Source of the DNA: Zeaxanthinibacter enoshimensis
GTDB lineage: Bacteria; Bacteroidota; Bacteroidia; Flavobacteriales; Flavobacteriaceae
Assembly (NCBI RefSeq): GCF_004362865.1
Contig: NZ_SNYI01000001.1
Span: 1,116,001-1,180,000 of the forward strand
Direction: 5' to 3'
DNA: 64,000 bases
A program made the translations under genes and the position numbers. Within the stretch, counting starts at the first letter, position 1. Every line of letters begins with the position of its first letter. The notes below the pieces were generated by a model. The model did no database searches. It was given only the letters and a program-made list of their open reading frames with translations, and was not told where the DNA came from. Below, one piece after another: positions 39,430 through 48,119 of the stretch.

Positions 39430-40308
39430 TTAGTAATATAAATCGTCTGTCCTCAGGTTTAAGAAACGCTGTGTCGCAAAATAGGTGCTCAAAAAAGAAA
39501 TGAGTATTCCCAGGGTGAAGACTCCAATAAACAAGCCGCCCAGCAGTACCTCATCCTGCAGTAATCCCAGTTCCGGGAAGTTGAGGTCCAGGTAATACAG
39601 GCTGGCCCCGAGCATGAGCAGGGCGAGAACCGCGCCAAGCATACCAAGGCGCAGGTTAGTCCAGATAAAGGGTCTGCGAATGAACATCTTCGTTGCTCCA
39701 ACCATTTGCATGGTCTTTATGATAAATCGTTTCGAATAGATAGAGAGCCTGATAGAGCTGTTGATCAGTAACACGGCTATACCGGTGAACAGGGCGCTGG
39801 CGACAAGGATCCAGAAGCTTATCCGTTTTACATTTTCAGTAAGCAGGGCGATCAATGGCCTGTCGTAGCTCACCTCCTCAACGTAGTCTTTTTCGGCCAG
39901 TTCTGCTGCGATCTCCTCGATCTGGAGGGTGCTGACATAATCTGCTTTCAGGGTGATGTCTACCGAATTCTTTAACGGGTTTTCACCCAGGAATTCCATA
40001 AAGTCTTCCCCGATCTCTTCACTGTACGCCTCCGCTGCTTCTTCTTTTGAAACATAGGTAGAGGTGCGTGTGTATTCTGCCAGGGCGAGGCTCTTCTGCA
40101 GTTGCTCTACTTCTACCTGTTTGGCATTGTCTTTCAGGAACACGGAGATGGTGATCTGTTCCTTGAAATGATCCGCAAGTTTCTTGGTATTCAGCACCAG
40201 GATACCCAGGGCTCCCAACAGGAAAAGTACCAGCCCGATGCTGAGTACCACGGAAAAGTAGGATGATATTAATTTTCGTTTCTGGTAACGTTCAAAAGCT
40301 TTGCTCAT
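39430..40308 (-). CDS. ftsX: Cell division protein FtsX
   Basis: The membrane subunit of the FtsEX ABC-type complex that activates peptidoglycan hydrolases at the septum. The 292 residues have an N-terminal helix (FSVVLSIGLVLFLLGALGIL), a periplasmic domain of about 120 residues, and three more helices after 165 (ILVASALFTGIAVLLINSSI onwards). ftsE is not adjacent, which is usual in this group. First gene of the leftward operon and divergent from leuS. Confidence 0.95.
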   Translation of the reverse strand: MSKAFERYQKRKLISSYFSVVLSIGLVLFLLGALGILVLNTKKLADHFKEQITISVFLKDNAKQVEVEQLQKSLALAEYTRTSTYVSKEEAAEAYSEEIGEDFMEFLGENPLKNSVDITLKADYVSTLQIEEIAAELAEKDYVEEVSYDRPLIALLTENVKRISFWILVASALFTGIAVLLINSSIRLSIYSKRFIIKTMQMVGATKMFIRRPFIWTNLRLGMLGAVLALLMLGASLYYLDLNFPELGLLQDEVLLGGLFIGVFTLGILISFLSTYFATQRFLNLRTDDLYY

Positions 40309-40354
40309 GGGACATATGAATGGCGTAAAAATAGGAAAGTAAATTGAATAAACT

Positions 40355-40362
40355 TATTTTTG
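40355..40362 (+). promoter_or_regulatory. -7 promoter element of leuS
   Basis: TATTTTTG, 26 nt before the leuS ATG at 40389. Confidence 0.5.
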
Positions 40363-40388
40363 CGCCTCACAGAACGGAAATAGAAGAC

Positions 40389-43337
40389 ATGAGTTATACG
40401 TTTAGGGAAATAGAAGACAAGTGGCAGGATTACTGGGCTAAAAACCAAACATTTAAGGCGGGTGAATCACGTGAGAAACCCAAATTCTACGTGCTGGATA
40501 TGTTCCCCTATCCCTCCGGGGCCGGGTTGCACGTAGGCCATCCCCTGGGATATATTGCCAGCGACATCTATGCTCGTTACAAACGCCATAAAGGTTTTAA
40601 TGTTCTTCACCCTATGGGCTATGATTCCTTCGGTCTGCCTGCTGAGCAATATGCCATCCAGACCGGCCAACACCCTGCCCTGACTACCGAAGCTAATATA
40701 AAACGATACAGGGAGCAGCTGGATAAGCTGGGGTTCTCGTTTGACTGGAGCAGGGAGGTGCGTACCTCTGACCACAAATATTACAAATGGACCCAGTGGG
40801 TCTTTATCCAGCTTTTTAATTCCTGGTATGATAAAGAGGCTGATAAGGCCAGGCCAGTTGAGGAATTGGTGAGCATTTTTGAAAGATCAGGAAATACTGC
40901 TGTATTAGCTGCCTGTGATGAGGATACACCCCGGTTTGATGCCGCAGGATGGAAGGCTATGTCCCAGGAGGAGCAGCAACAGCTGTTATTAAAATACAGG
41001 CTGACATACCTGGCTGATACCGAAGTGAACTGGTGCCCCGCCCTGGGAACCGTTCTGGCGAATGACGAGGTGATCAATGGTCTCAGTGAAAGGGGTGGTC
41101 ATCCGGTGGTACGAAAGAAAATGACTCAGTGGAGCATGAGGATCACGGCATATGCTCAAAGACTCCTTGATGGGCTGGAAAAAATAGACTGGCCACAACC
41201 GCTCAAAGATGCCCAGACCAACTGGATAGGCAGGTCTGTAGGGGCCTCGGTTACTTTCTACACCAAACCTGTGATGGATGACGGGGAATCTTATCCTATT
41301 GAAGTATTTACAACAAGGCCTGATACTATTTACGGGGTTAGCTTTATGACGCTTGCCCCCGAACACGAGCTGGTGGATAAGATCACTACCCCCGCACAAC
41401 GGGAAAAAGTGGAAGCTTATGTAGCCGCTGCAGCAAAACGCTCTGAAAGGGAGCGGATGGCAGATGTGAAACGCATAACCGGTGTATTTACCGGGGCTTA
41501 TGCTATTCATCCGTTCTCCAAGGAACCCGTCCCGATCTGGATCGGGGATTATGTGTTGGCAGGTTACGGAACAGGAGCAGTGATGTCTGTACCCTGTGGA
41601 GACCAGCGCGATTATGATTTCGCCAAGGAATTCAATATCCCGATTCCCAATATCTTCCGCGACGTGGATATTTCCGAAGAGGCCCACGCTGACAAAGAGA
41701 ATACCGTGATAGATAATTCGGATTTCCTGAGTGGTCTCAGTTACCGTGAAGCCAGCAAAAAAGCGATTGAAGAACTCGAAAAAATTGGCCAGGGCCAGGG
41801 TAAGGTAAATTACAGGCTGCGCGATGCCGTCTTCAGCAGGCAGCGTTACTGGGGAGAACCATTCCCTGTTTATTACAAGCAGGGTCTGCCATACATGCTG
41901 GATGAAAAATACCTGCCCCTTCGTCTGCCGGAAGTGGAAAAATACCTGCCTACAGAAACAGGTGAGCCCCCGCTGGGGAATGCTACTACTTGGGCCTGGG
42001 ATGAGGAAGCCGGTAAAGTGGTGAGCAATGATAAGATCGATCATAAAACAGTATTTCCCCTGGAACTGAATACCATGCCCGGGTGGGCGGGCAGCAGCCA
42101 GTATTTTAACCGCTATATGGATCCTCATAACGAGGAGGAAATCTTTTCCCGGGAAGCCATTAATTACTGGAAGGATGTCGACCTGTATATCGGGGGGATG
42201 GAACACGCTACCGGCCACCTATTGTATTCGCGTTTCTGGCAGAAATTCATGTATGATCTCGGCCTGGTTCCCCAGGATGAGTTTGCACGTAAACTGATCA
42301 ACCAGGGAATGATCCTTGGAACAAGCGCATTTGTCTGCCGCTGGAACATGCCGGGTGCCAAGGTGCCGGTGATCGTCAGTGCCGGGGTCGTGGAGAAAAT
42401 TAAAAAGGATGATCTTAGCCTGGAAAGGATCTCAGACAAGATCCGGGACCTGCTGGGACCCCTGCTTGAAGAAGGCGAAAAGGAAGCTGGTGGGGAGCCT
42501 CATTTTACACCCCTGCATGCCGATGTCTCCCTGGTTAATTCCTCGGATGAACTGGATGTGGAAGGATTCAAGAAGTGGAGACCCGAATTCAGCGAAGCTA
42601 TATTTGTAAAGGAGGATGACGGCGTATTTAAAGTGACCCGGGAAGTGGAGAAAATGTCCAAATCCAAGTACAACGTGGTGAATCCCGATGCTATTTGCGA
42701 GGAGTACGGAGCCGATTCGCTCAGGATGTACGAAATGTTCCTGGGGCCACTGGAGCAGGCCAAGCCATGGAATACGGCCGGGATTACCGGGGTACATGGC
42801 TTTCTTAAAAAGTTGTGGCGCCTCTATCACAGCGGCCCGGAAGACAGTTTCAGTGTCAGTGATGCACCCGCCTCGGCAGATGCGTTAAAAAGCCTGCATA
42901 AGACGATCAGGAAGGTAGAAGAGGATATAGAGAATTTCTCTTTTAATACCAGCGTTTCTACTTTTATGATCTGTGTAAATGAACTGAGCTCACAGAAATG
43001 TAATTCGCGCGAAATTCTGGAGCCGCTGGCCATACTGATCTCTCCGTATGCACCGCATATCGCGGAAGAATTATGGGAAAGGCTTGGGCACCAGGGATCT
43101 ATTGCTGCAGTAGATTTCCCGGTATTCGAAGAAAAATACATGGTAGAACAGAACAAGGAATACCCGATCTCATTTAATGGGAAAATGCGGTTTACTATGC
43201 AGTTACCCCTGGATATGGATAAGAAGCAGATCGAGGAGGCTGTTATGAACCATGAGAAAACTAAGGCGCAGCTGGATGGAAAAACACCTAAGAAGGTGAT
43301 CGTGGTGCCGGGCAAGATCGTCAATATTGTCGCCTGA
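40389..43337 (+). CDS. leuS: Leucyl-tRNA synthetase
   Basis: Charges tRNA-Leu. The HIGH motif is GLHVGHPLGYIASD and the KMSKS motif is EKMSKSKYNVVNPD; the editing domain spans roughly 240-440 (GRSVGASVTFYTKP; VFTTRPDTIYGV). At 982 residues it is over 100 longer than E. coli LeuRS (860). Extra sequence is seen between the catalytic half and KMSKS (VVEKIKKDDLSLERISDKIR to WRPEFSEAIFVKEDD), and in the zinc-domain region (SIFERSGNTAVLAACDEDTP). Such insertions are common in Bacteroidota. Start MSYTFREIEDKWQ at 40389 fits the family; an upstream start would include the promoter element. Confidence 0.97.
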   Translation: MSYTFREIEDKWQDYWAKNQTFKAGESREKPKFYVLDMFPYPSGAGLHVGHPLGYIASDIYARYKRHKGFNVLHPMGYDSFGLPAEQYAIQTGQHPALTTEANIKRYREQLDKLGFSFDWSREVRTSDHKYYKWTQWVFIQLFNSWYDKEADKARPVEELVSIFERSGNTAVLAACDEDTPRFDAAGWKAMSQEEQQQLLLKYRLTYLADTEVNWCPALGTVLANDEVINGLSERGGHPVVRKKMTQWSMRITAYAQRLLDGLEKIDWPQPLKDAQTNWIGRSVGASVTFYTKPVMDDGESYPIEVFTTRPDTIYGVSFMTLAPEHELVDKITTPAQREKVEAYVAAAAKRSERERMADVKRITGVFTGAYAIHPFSKEPVPIWIGDYVLAGYGTGAVMSVPCGDQRDYDFAKEFNIPIPNIFRDVDISEEAHADKENTVIDNSDFLSGLSYREASKKAIEELEKIGQGQGKVNYRLRDAVFSRQRYWGEPFPVYYKQGLPYMLDEKYLPLRLPEVEKYLPTETGEPPLGNATTWAWDEEAGKVVSNDKIDHKTVFPLELNTMPGWAGSSQYFNRYMDPHNEEEIFSREAINYWKDVDLYIGGMEHATGHLLYSRFWQKFMYDLGLVPQDEFARKLINQGMILGTSAFVCRWNMPGAKVPVIVSAGVVEKIKKDDLSLERISDKIRDLLGPLLEEGEKEAGGEPHFTPLHADVSLVNSSDELDVEGFKKWRPEFSEAIFVKEDDGVFKVTREVEKMSKSKYNVVNPDAICEEYGADSLRMYEMFLGPLEQAKPWNTAGITGVHGFLKKLWRLYHSGPEDSFSVSDAPASADALKSLHKTIRKVEEDIENFSFNTSVSTFMICVNELSSQKCNSREILEPLAILISPYAPHIAEELWERLGHQGSIAAVDFPVFEEKYMVEQNKEYPISFNGKMRFTMQLPLDMDKKQIEEAVMNHEKTKAQLDGKTPKKVIVVPGKIVNIVA

Positions 43338-43360
43338 TCAACAGAACTCATTTATCTATA

Positions 43361-43391
43361 AAAAAACCCGGAGCTGCTCCGGGTTTTTTTA
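43361..43391 (+). terminator. Rho-independent terminator after leuS
   Basis: AAAAACCCGGAGC-T-GCTCCGGGTTTTTTT, a strong stem with T run. The following AT-rich 200 bp up to ald contain no gene and no clear TAnnTTTG. Confidence 0.92.
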
Positions 43392-43600
43392 TGCTTGGTT
43401 AATTACAATAAACTTATACCCCCCCATAATAATCATGTCATAAGCCTAAATATTGATTAATGTTTTGCATTAACCCCTATTAAAACTGATGCAATATTAT
43501 AATAATTATTGTTTTTTGAGGAACACCCCCTGTATTTTGTCGATTTTATTTTTCTCTTCAGATAGATTATCGGATTTTAGAGTTATTAAAACCAAACGAT

Positions 43601-44692
43601 ATGAAAATAGGGGTGCCAAAAGAAATCAAGAACAATGAAAGCCGGGTTGGGATGACGCCGGCAGGCGTTTTGGAACTGACCCGTGCAGGTCACGAGGTAA
43701 GCATTCAGTCCGGTGCAGGAGATGGCAGCGGATTTTTTGATGAAGATTACCGGAAGGCCGGTGCCCGTATCCTCGGGACTATAGAGGAAATCTACAGGGA
43801 GAGTCAGATGATCGTAAAAGTAAAAGAGCCTCTCCCGGAAGAGTATCCGATGATCCGGGAAAACCAGGTGGTATTTACCTATTTTCATTTTGCCTCCAAT
43901 GAAACCCTGACGCAGGCGATGATAGACAGTGGTGCGATCTGCATTGCGTACGAAACAGTGGAAGACCCGGATGGAAGCCTGCCCTTGTTGACCCCTATGT
44001 CTGAAGTTGCAGGAAGGATGGCAATACAACAGGGAGCACGTTACCTGGAGAAACCGGTCAAAGGTAGAGGGGTGCTCCTAGGGGGAGTGCCGGGGGTGGC
44101 GCCCGGGAAAGTGCTGGTCCTGGGTGCCGGTACCGTAGGGATACAGGCGGCAAAAATGGCTGCAGGACTTGGGGCACACGTGACTATCCTGGATGTGAAT
44201 ATGAAACGACTGCGTTATGTGAATGATGTGATGCCCAGCCACGTGGTGACCGAATTCTCTAATGAATATAACATTCGCAGACATATCAAAACCCATGATC
44301 TCATCATCGGCGGGGTACTTTTAAAAGGGGCCAAAGCCCCGAACCTGATCACAAGGGATATGCTCAAGGAGATGAGACCGGGGACGGTGATGGTTGATGT
44401 GGCCGTGGACCAGGGTGGCTGCATGGAAACTACCCACCCAACTACGCATGAAGATCCGGTATATATAATTGATGATGTGGTTCATTACGCGGTAGCTAAT
44501 ATGCCCGGTGCCGTGCCCCATACTTCTACTGTAGCCCTGACCAATGTGACGCTCCCATACATACTGCGAATAGCCAACAAAGGATGGGAAAAGGCCTGCC
44601 TGGAAGATGACGGTCTGCGGAAAGGCCTGAATATAGCCGGGGGAGAAGTATTATATAAGGAAATTGCGGCAACATTTGCAACCGCTGTATAA
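43601..44692 (+). CDS. ald: Alanine dehydrogenase
   Basis: Converts L-alanine to pyruvate and ammonia with NAD, or the reverse. The 363 residues carry MKIGVPKEIKNNESRVGMTP at the start, the substrate loop MIVKVKEPLPEEY, the catalytic YFHFASNETL region and the NAD motif VLVLGAGTVGIQAAKMAAGL. In other bacteria ald is often controlled by an Lrp/AsnC regulator; one lies 0.9 kb downstream. The gene is preceded by a 210-bp AT-rich region with several short inverted repeats (TGCAATATTATAATAATTATTG near 43490) that might be operator DNA. Confidence 0.96.
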   Translation: MKIGVPKEIKNNESRVGMTPAGVLELTRAGHEVSIQSGAGDGSGFFDEDYRKAGARILGTIEEIYRESQMIVKVKEPLPEEYPMIRENQVVFTYFHFASNETLTQAMIDSGAICIAYETVEDPDGSLPLLTPMSEVAGRMAIQQGARYLEKPVKGRGVLLGGVPGVAPGKVLVLGAGTVGIQAAKMAAGLGAHVTILDVNMKRLRYVNDVMPSHVVTEFSNEYNIRRHIKTHDLIIGGVLLKGAKAPNLITRDMLKEMRPGTVMVDVAVDQGGCMETTHPTTHEDPVYIIDDVVHYAVANMPGAVPHTSTVALTNVTLPYILRIANKGWEKACLEDDGLRKGLNIAGGEVLYKEIAATFATAV

Positions 44693-44837
44693 TGACAGAA
44701 ACGTACATTTTGTCAGTAACTTTCCCGCTACTATTTATTTGGCTGGATTTTTGCTAATAGAATTGTTGAATGGAAGAAGATCCAGAGGTTTGAAACCGGA
44801 AACTTCGTACCTTTAACCTGATAAATTCTATAGCAAT

Positions 44838-45533
44838 ATGATGATGTATTATATACTGATCGGAGCCATAGCCTTGGTGAGCTGGCTGGTCAGCAGTAAA
44901 TTAAAAAGTAAATTCAAGCATTATTCCAAAGTTCACCTGCGCAACGGGATGAGCGGCGCTGAGATCGCGGAAAAAATGTTGTCAGATCACGGGATAAGGG
45001 ATGTTAAGGTGATCTCTACCCCGGGGATGCTGACGGATCACTATAACCCCAAGAATAAAACAGTTAACCTGAGTGAAGGTGTATACAACCAGCGGAATGC
45101 TGCTGCAGCTGCCGTTGCTGCCCATGAATGCGGGCACGCCGTGCAACATGCTCAGGCCTATGAGTGGTTGACCATGCGTTCCAAACTGGTGCCGGTGGTA
45201 AGTGTTACCTCGGGGCTTTCCATGTGGGTCGTCTTCGGAGGACTCATGCTCGGCGCTGCTGCCGGGGTGGGCCTGGGATTCTATATCGCGGTGGCAGGAT
45301 TGGTCATGATGGGGTTTGCAACCCTGTTCAGCTTCATCACCCTCCCAGTTGAGTACGACGCAAGTAACCGGGCGCTGGCCTGGTTAAAGAATCAGAATAT
45401 AGTTACCCAGGAAGAATATAAAGGTTCGGAAGACGCGCTTAAATGGGCGGCAAGAACTTACCTGGTTGCTGCTATAGGTGCCCTGGCTTCCCTGGTCTAT
45501 TGGGGGCTACAGGTATTTGGCGGCAGGGATTAA
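44838..45533 (+). CDS. Neutral zinc metallopeptidase, membrane-bound
   Basis: A 231-residue membrane protein of the Zn_peptidase_2 type (YugP-like). It begins with a helix (YYILIGAIALVSWLV), followed by the zinc site AAHECGHAVQHAQ with H96, E97 and H100, and three further helices (VVSVTSGLSMWVVFGGLMLG; GLGFYIAVAGLVMMGFATLF; TYLVAAIGALASLVYWGLQV). Likely substrates are membrane or misfolded proteins; nothing specific is known. Isolated gene, 145 bp after ald. Confidence 0.9.
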   Translation: MMMYYILIGAIALVSWLVSSKLKSKFKHYSKVHLRNGMSGAEIAEKMLSDHGIRDVKVISTPGMLTDHYNPKNKTVNLSEGVYNQRNAAAAAVAAHECGHAVQHAQAYEWLTMRSKLVPVVSVTSGLSMWVVFGGLMLGAAAGVGLGFYIAVAGLVMMGFATLFSFITLPVEYDASNRALAWLKNQNIVTQEEYKGSEDALKWAARTYLVAAIGALASLVYWGLQVFGGRD

Positions 45534-45559
45534 GCTGTTGCTGTATAACAGATAGAATA

Positions 45560-45598
45560 AAAGGAAAGACCGGCGATCAGATACTGATTTGCCGGTCT
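45560..45598 (-). terminator. Terminator of the Lrp gene, partly inside its 3' end
   Basis: On the minus strand AGACCGGC ... GCCGGTCT (16-nt loop) then TTTCCTTTTATT. One arm lies in the last Lrp codons. It may also slow read-through from the peptidase gene. Confidence 0.5.
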
Positions 45599-46047
45599 AT
45601 TTGTTGGTTGAGGGAAATAAAGGTCTCCGTCCTGGAGACACCTTCAATCTGCTGGATATCTTTGTTGAGTACGTGCATCAGGTGCTCATTGTCCTTACAG
45701 AGAACTTTGATGAGGATAGACCAGTCGCCCGTGGTATAATGACATTCCAGTACTTCGGGAATCTTTTCAAGGGCTTTGACTGCCATTGGATTGCTCATCG
45801 CCTTATCCAGAAAGATTCCTATATAGGCCATAGTGGTATATCCAAGTACTTTGGGATTGATCACGAATTTGGATCCCGCGATCAACCCGGATTTTTCCAG
45901 TTTCCTGAGTCTTTGATGGATAGCTGCCCCGGATATTCCTATATGCCTGGCAATCTCCAGGATAGGCTTGCGGGCATCTTCCATAAGATACCTTAGGATC
46001 TTCTTGTCTATGCCGTCAATTTTTACCGAATTGTCATCAGATTTCAT
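45577..46047 (-). CDS. Lrp/AsnC family transcriptional regulator
   Basis: A 156-residue regulator: HTH at about 10-60 (IDGIDKKILRYLMEDARKPI; IGISGAAIHQRLRKLEKSGL) and an effector-binding RAM domain (GYTTMAYIGIFLDKAMSNPM; EVLECHYTTGDWSILIKVLC). It probably senses an amino acid and controls nearby amino-acid genes: the saccharopine dehydrogenase-like gene 48 bp upstream in the same operon, and possibly ald. Confidence 0.95.
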   Translation of the reverse strand: MKSDDNSVKIDGIDKKILRYLMEDARKPILEIARHIGISGAAIHQRLRKLEKSGLIAGSKFVINPKVLGYTTMAYIGIFLDKAMSNPMAVKALEKIPEVLECHYTTGDWSILIKVLCKDNEHLMHVLNKDIQQIEGVSRTETFISLNQQIDRQISI

Positions 46048-46095
46048 ATTCTCCTTCTGGTTTTACGGTAAATATACTATAATTACTTACATAAC

Positions 46096-47469
46096 TTAAC
46101 CGGCTACGGAATCAGGGTTGTATCCCAGGTAAGGGACCTTGTATTCGTTAAAGATGACGCCGTGTTGCTCCAGTTCTTTAAGGATGGGTTTGTAAACTTC
46201 CTTGCTGATGGGGATCTGTACTCCGGGAGTGGTGATCACTTTATCCAGGATCAGTAAGGTGGCAATAGCTACAGGTAGGCCCACGGTCTTAGCCATCGCA
46301 GTATGCCTCCTGTTCTCGCCAATGACCACCATATTAGAGTCTATCTGTTCTTTCTTGCCGTTGAGTTCGTAACCAAACTTATGATACATCACGATCATAT
46401 CCTTGTCATCCTCGTCCAGGGTCCAGCTGTCTTCCAGGATAACCTGCAGCATTTGGGCAGGACTGGCATTCTTTAGCCCTATTTTTTTATCCTTATCAAA
46501 CAGGTTCAGCTCTTCCAGTTTATTCCACATGATATCGTCCTGGTCTATTTTAAGGTAGTGACGAAGTTTCAGTTCCACACTATCTGTAGGGGAATAGGGG
46601 AGGAAGAGGTTGGTGAATTCACGGTAGGTCATATTCTCGGAATTTTCAACCTTATAACTGTCATCAGTCATCCCCAGCTGAACAAACATATTCCAGGCCT
46701 TGGAAAAACCTATCCTGCGCATGGTCCCCCGGTAAAGGGTAAGGGCATCTTTTAGTCCGTAAGCCTCCCGGTATTTCAGGGAATCCCGGTTGGCATAGGC
46801 CTCGAATGTGCCGTAGCCCTCGATCTCCATAAATTCTGTACGCCGGAATAATTTATGGTAGGGGATATATTTATATGTTCCTTCCTGGTAAAATTTCGCA
46901 GCTCCTCCCTGCCCTGCCAGCACGACATTCCTTGGGTTCCAGGTGAATTTATAGTTCCAAAGGTTGGTGTCGCTCTCCGGAGCTACGAGGCCTCCGGTAA
47001 ACGATTCAAATAGCAGCATTTTACCACCTTTTTCCCGTATACCATCGATTACATGCATTGCGCTCATGTGGTCTATACCCGGATCCAGGCCGATCTCGTT
47101 CATGAAAACCAGCCCCTTTTGCCGGACCTCTCCGTCCAGTTCCTGCAGGGCATCACTGACATAAGATGCAGTGACCAGGTGTTTTTTAAAGTTCAGGCAA
47201 TCCTTCGCAATATTGATATGAAGGTGTGCAGGCAACATGGAAACCACTATATCAGCATTCTGCACTGCGATTACCCGTTGATCTTCTATAAATATATCCA
47301 GGGTGATAACCGAACAACGGGGGTGAGAACGAAACTCCTGCGGTACCAGTTCAGGGTTGAGATCACCAATAGTGATATGCAGGTCTCTCTCTTCGGCTTT
47401 ATCAATAAAATAATCAAGTAGGTGGGAGGTGGATTTTCCGGCTCCGACAACAAGAATATTACGAGGCAT
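46096..47469 (-). CDS. Saccharopine dehydrogenase family protein
   Basis: A 457-residue NAD(P)-dependent enzyme. The Rossmann motif is NILVVGAGKSTSHLLDYF at the N-terminus; DADIVVSMLPAHLH-like wording (NADIVVSMLPAHLHINIAKD), NEIGLDPGIDHMSAMHVIDG and the long C-terminal dimer domain match saccharopine reductase-type enzymes. It may act in lysine degradation or in formation of a saccharopine-like compound. It is first in a leftward operon with an Lrp regulator, which supports an amino-acid role. Confidence 0.9.
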   Translation of the reverse strand: MPRNILVVGAGKSTSHLLDYFIDKAEERDLHITIGDLNPELVPQEFRSHPRCSVITLDIFIEDQRVIAVQNADIVVSMLPAHLHINIAKDCLNFKKHLVTASYVSDALQELDGEVRQKGLVFMNEIGLDPGIDHMSAMHVIDGIREKGGKMLLFESFTGGLVAPESDTNLWNYKFTWNPRNVVLAGQGGAAKFYQEGTYKYIPYHKLFRRTEFMEIEGYGTFEAYANRDSLKYREAYGLKDALTLYRGTMRRIGFSKAWNMFVQLGMTDDSYKVENSENMTYREFTNLFLPYSPTDSVELKLRHYLKIDQDDIMWNKLEELNLFDKDKKIGLKNASPAQMLQVILEDSWTLDEDDKDMIVMYHKFGYELNGKKEQIDSNMVVIGENRRHTAMAKTVGLPVAIATLLILDKVITTPGVQIPISKEVYKPILKELEQHGVIFNEYKVPYLGYNPDSVAG

Positions 47470-47632
47470 AATGAATAGATTTTTTAGGTTTTACACGGCA
47501 GTATCAATGGGAGTTGCCGTCTGGATTAACAATGGCGGCAGCCAGAACCTTTAAGAGGGCGTAGTATGGCCGGCCGCGTGATTCAATTCATTTTTTCGTT
47601 CAAAACGAACCCTGACGAAGGTATCAAATTGT

Positions 47633-47640
47633 TACATTTG
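47633..47640 (+). promoter_or_regulatory. -7 promoter element of DUF423 gene
   Basis: TACATTTG, 23 nt before the ATG at 47664. The intergenic region 47470-47632 also has a small GTTC-AAAA-CGAAC stem near 47599-47610. Confidence 0.5.
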
Positions 47641-47663
47641 CCTAAAATTGGCTTGTTAAAGTT

Positions 47664-48050
47664 ATGAACAAAACAATTCTGCTGACAGGTACAGGTTTCG
47701 CACTACTCGCTGTGATCCTCGGAGCATTTGGCTCCCACGGCCTGCGGGAACTGCTCGATGCCCGGTCGCTGTCAGCGTACGAGACCGGTGTGGAATACCA
47801 GATGTACCATGCGCTATTCCTGATCATTCTCGGGGGAACCGATTTCCTCGGGGATAAACATAAGAAGGCCGTATTCTACCTGGTAACCTTTGGGATCCTC
47901 TTATTTTCTTTCTCGCTCTATATTCTTGCAATTGCCAAAGCCATGAATGTTGATCTGGGGGCTTTGGGTATAATTACTCCTATTGGCGGGACTTTATTGT
48001 TACTGGGATGGCTGTTACTGGCTATCCGGATTTTTAGGCAGTATGCCTAA
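47664..48050 (+). CDS. DUF423 family membrane protein
   Basis: A 128-residue membrane protein with four helices. The N-terminus (ILLTGTGFALLAVILGAFGS then HGLRELLDARSLSAYETG) is the DUF423/YwdK signature. Function unknown despite wide distribution. Monocistronic, upstream of pckA. Confidence 0.92.
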   Translation: MNKTILLTGTGFALLAVILGAFGSHGLRELLDARSLSAYETGVEYQMYHALFLIILGGTDFLGDKHKKAVFYLVTFGILLFSFSLYILAIAKAMNVDLGALGIITPIGGTLLLLGWLLLAIRIFRQYA

Positions 48051-48089
48051 ACATTGACTCTAATCATTATGATTACACTATATTATTGC

Positions 48090-48097
48090 TAATTTTG
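48090..48097 (+). promoter_or_regulatory. -7 promoter element of pckA
   Basis: TAATTTTG, 22 nt before the ATG at 48120. Confidence 0.5.
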
Positions 48098-48119
48098 CAC
48101 AACTAAAAACAAGTTAGGT

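Noticed and set aside
40989-42218. Long (409-codon) open frame on the minus strand inside leuS
   Set aside because: It lies fully antisense to a well-supported LeuRS gene; composition (many Cys/His/Pro/Phe, no domain) is that of a frame shadow.
47560-47632. Possible tRNA-like TTC-containing loop upstream of DUF423
   Set aside because: GTTCAAAACGAAC forms a small stem, but no cloverleaf arms can be built around it.
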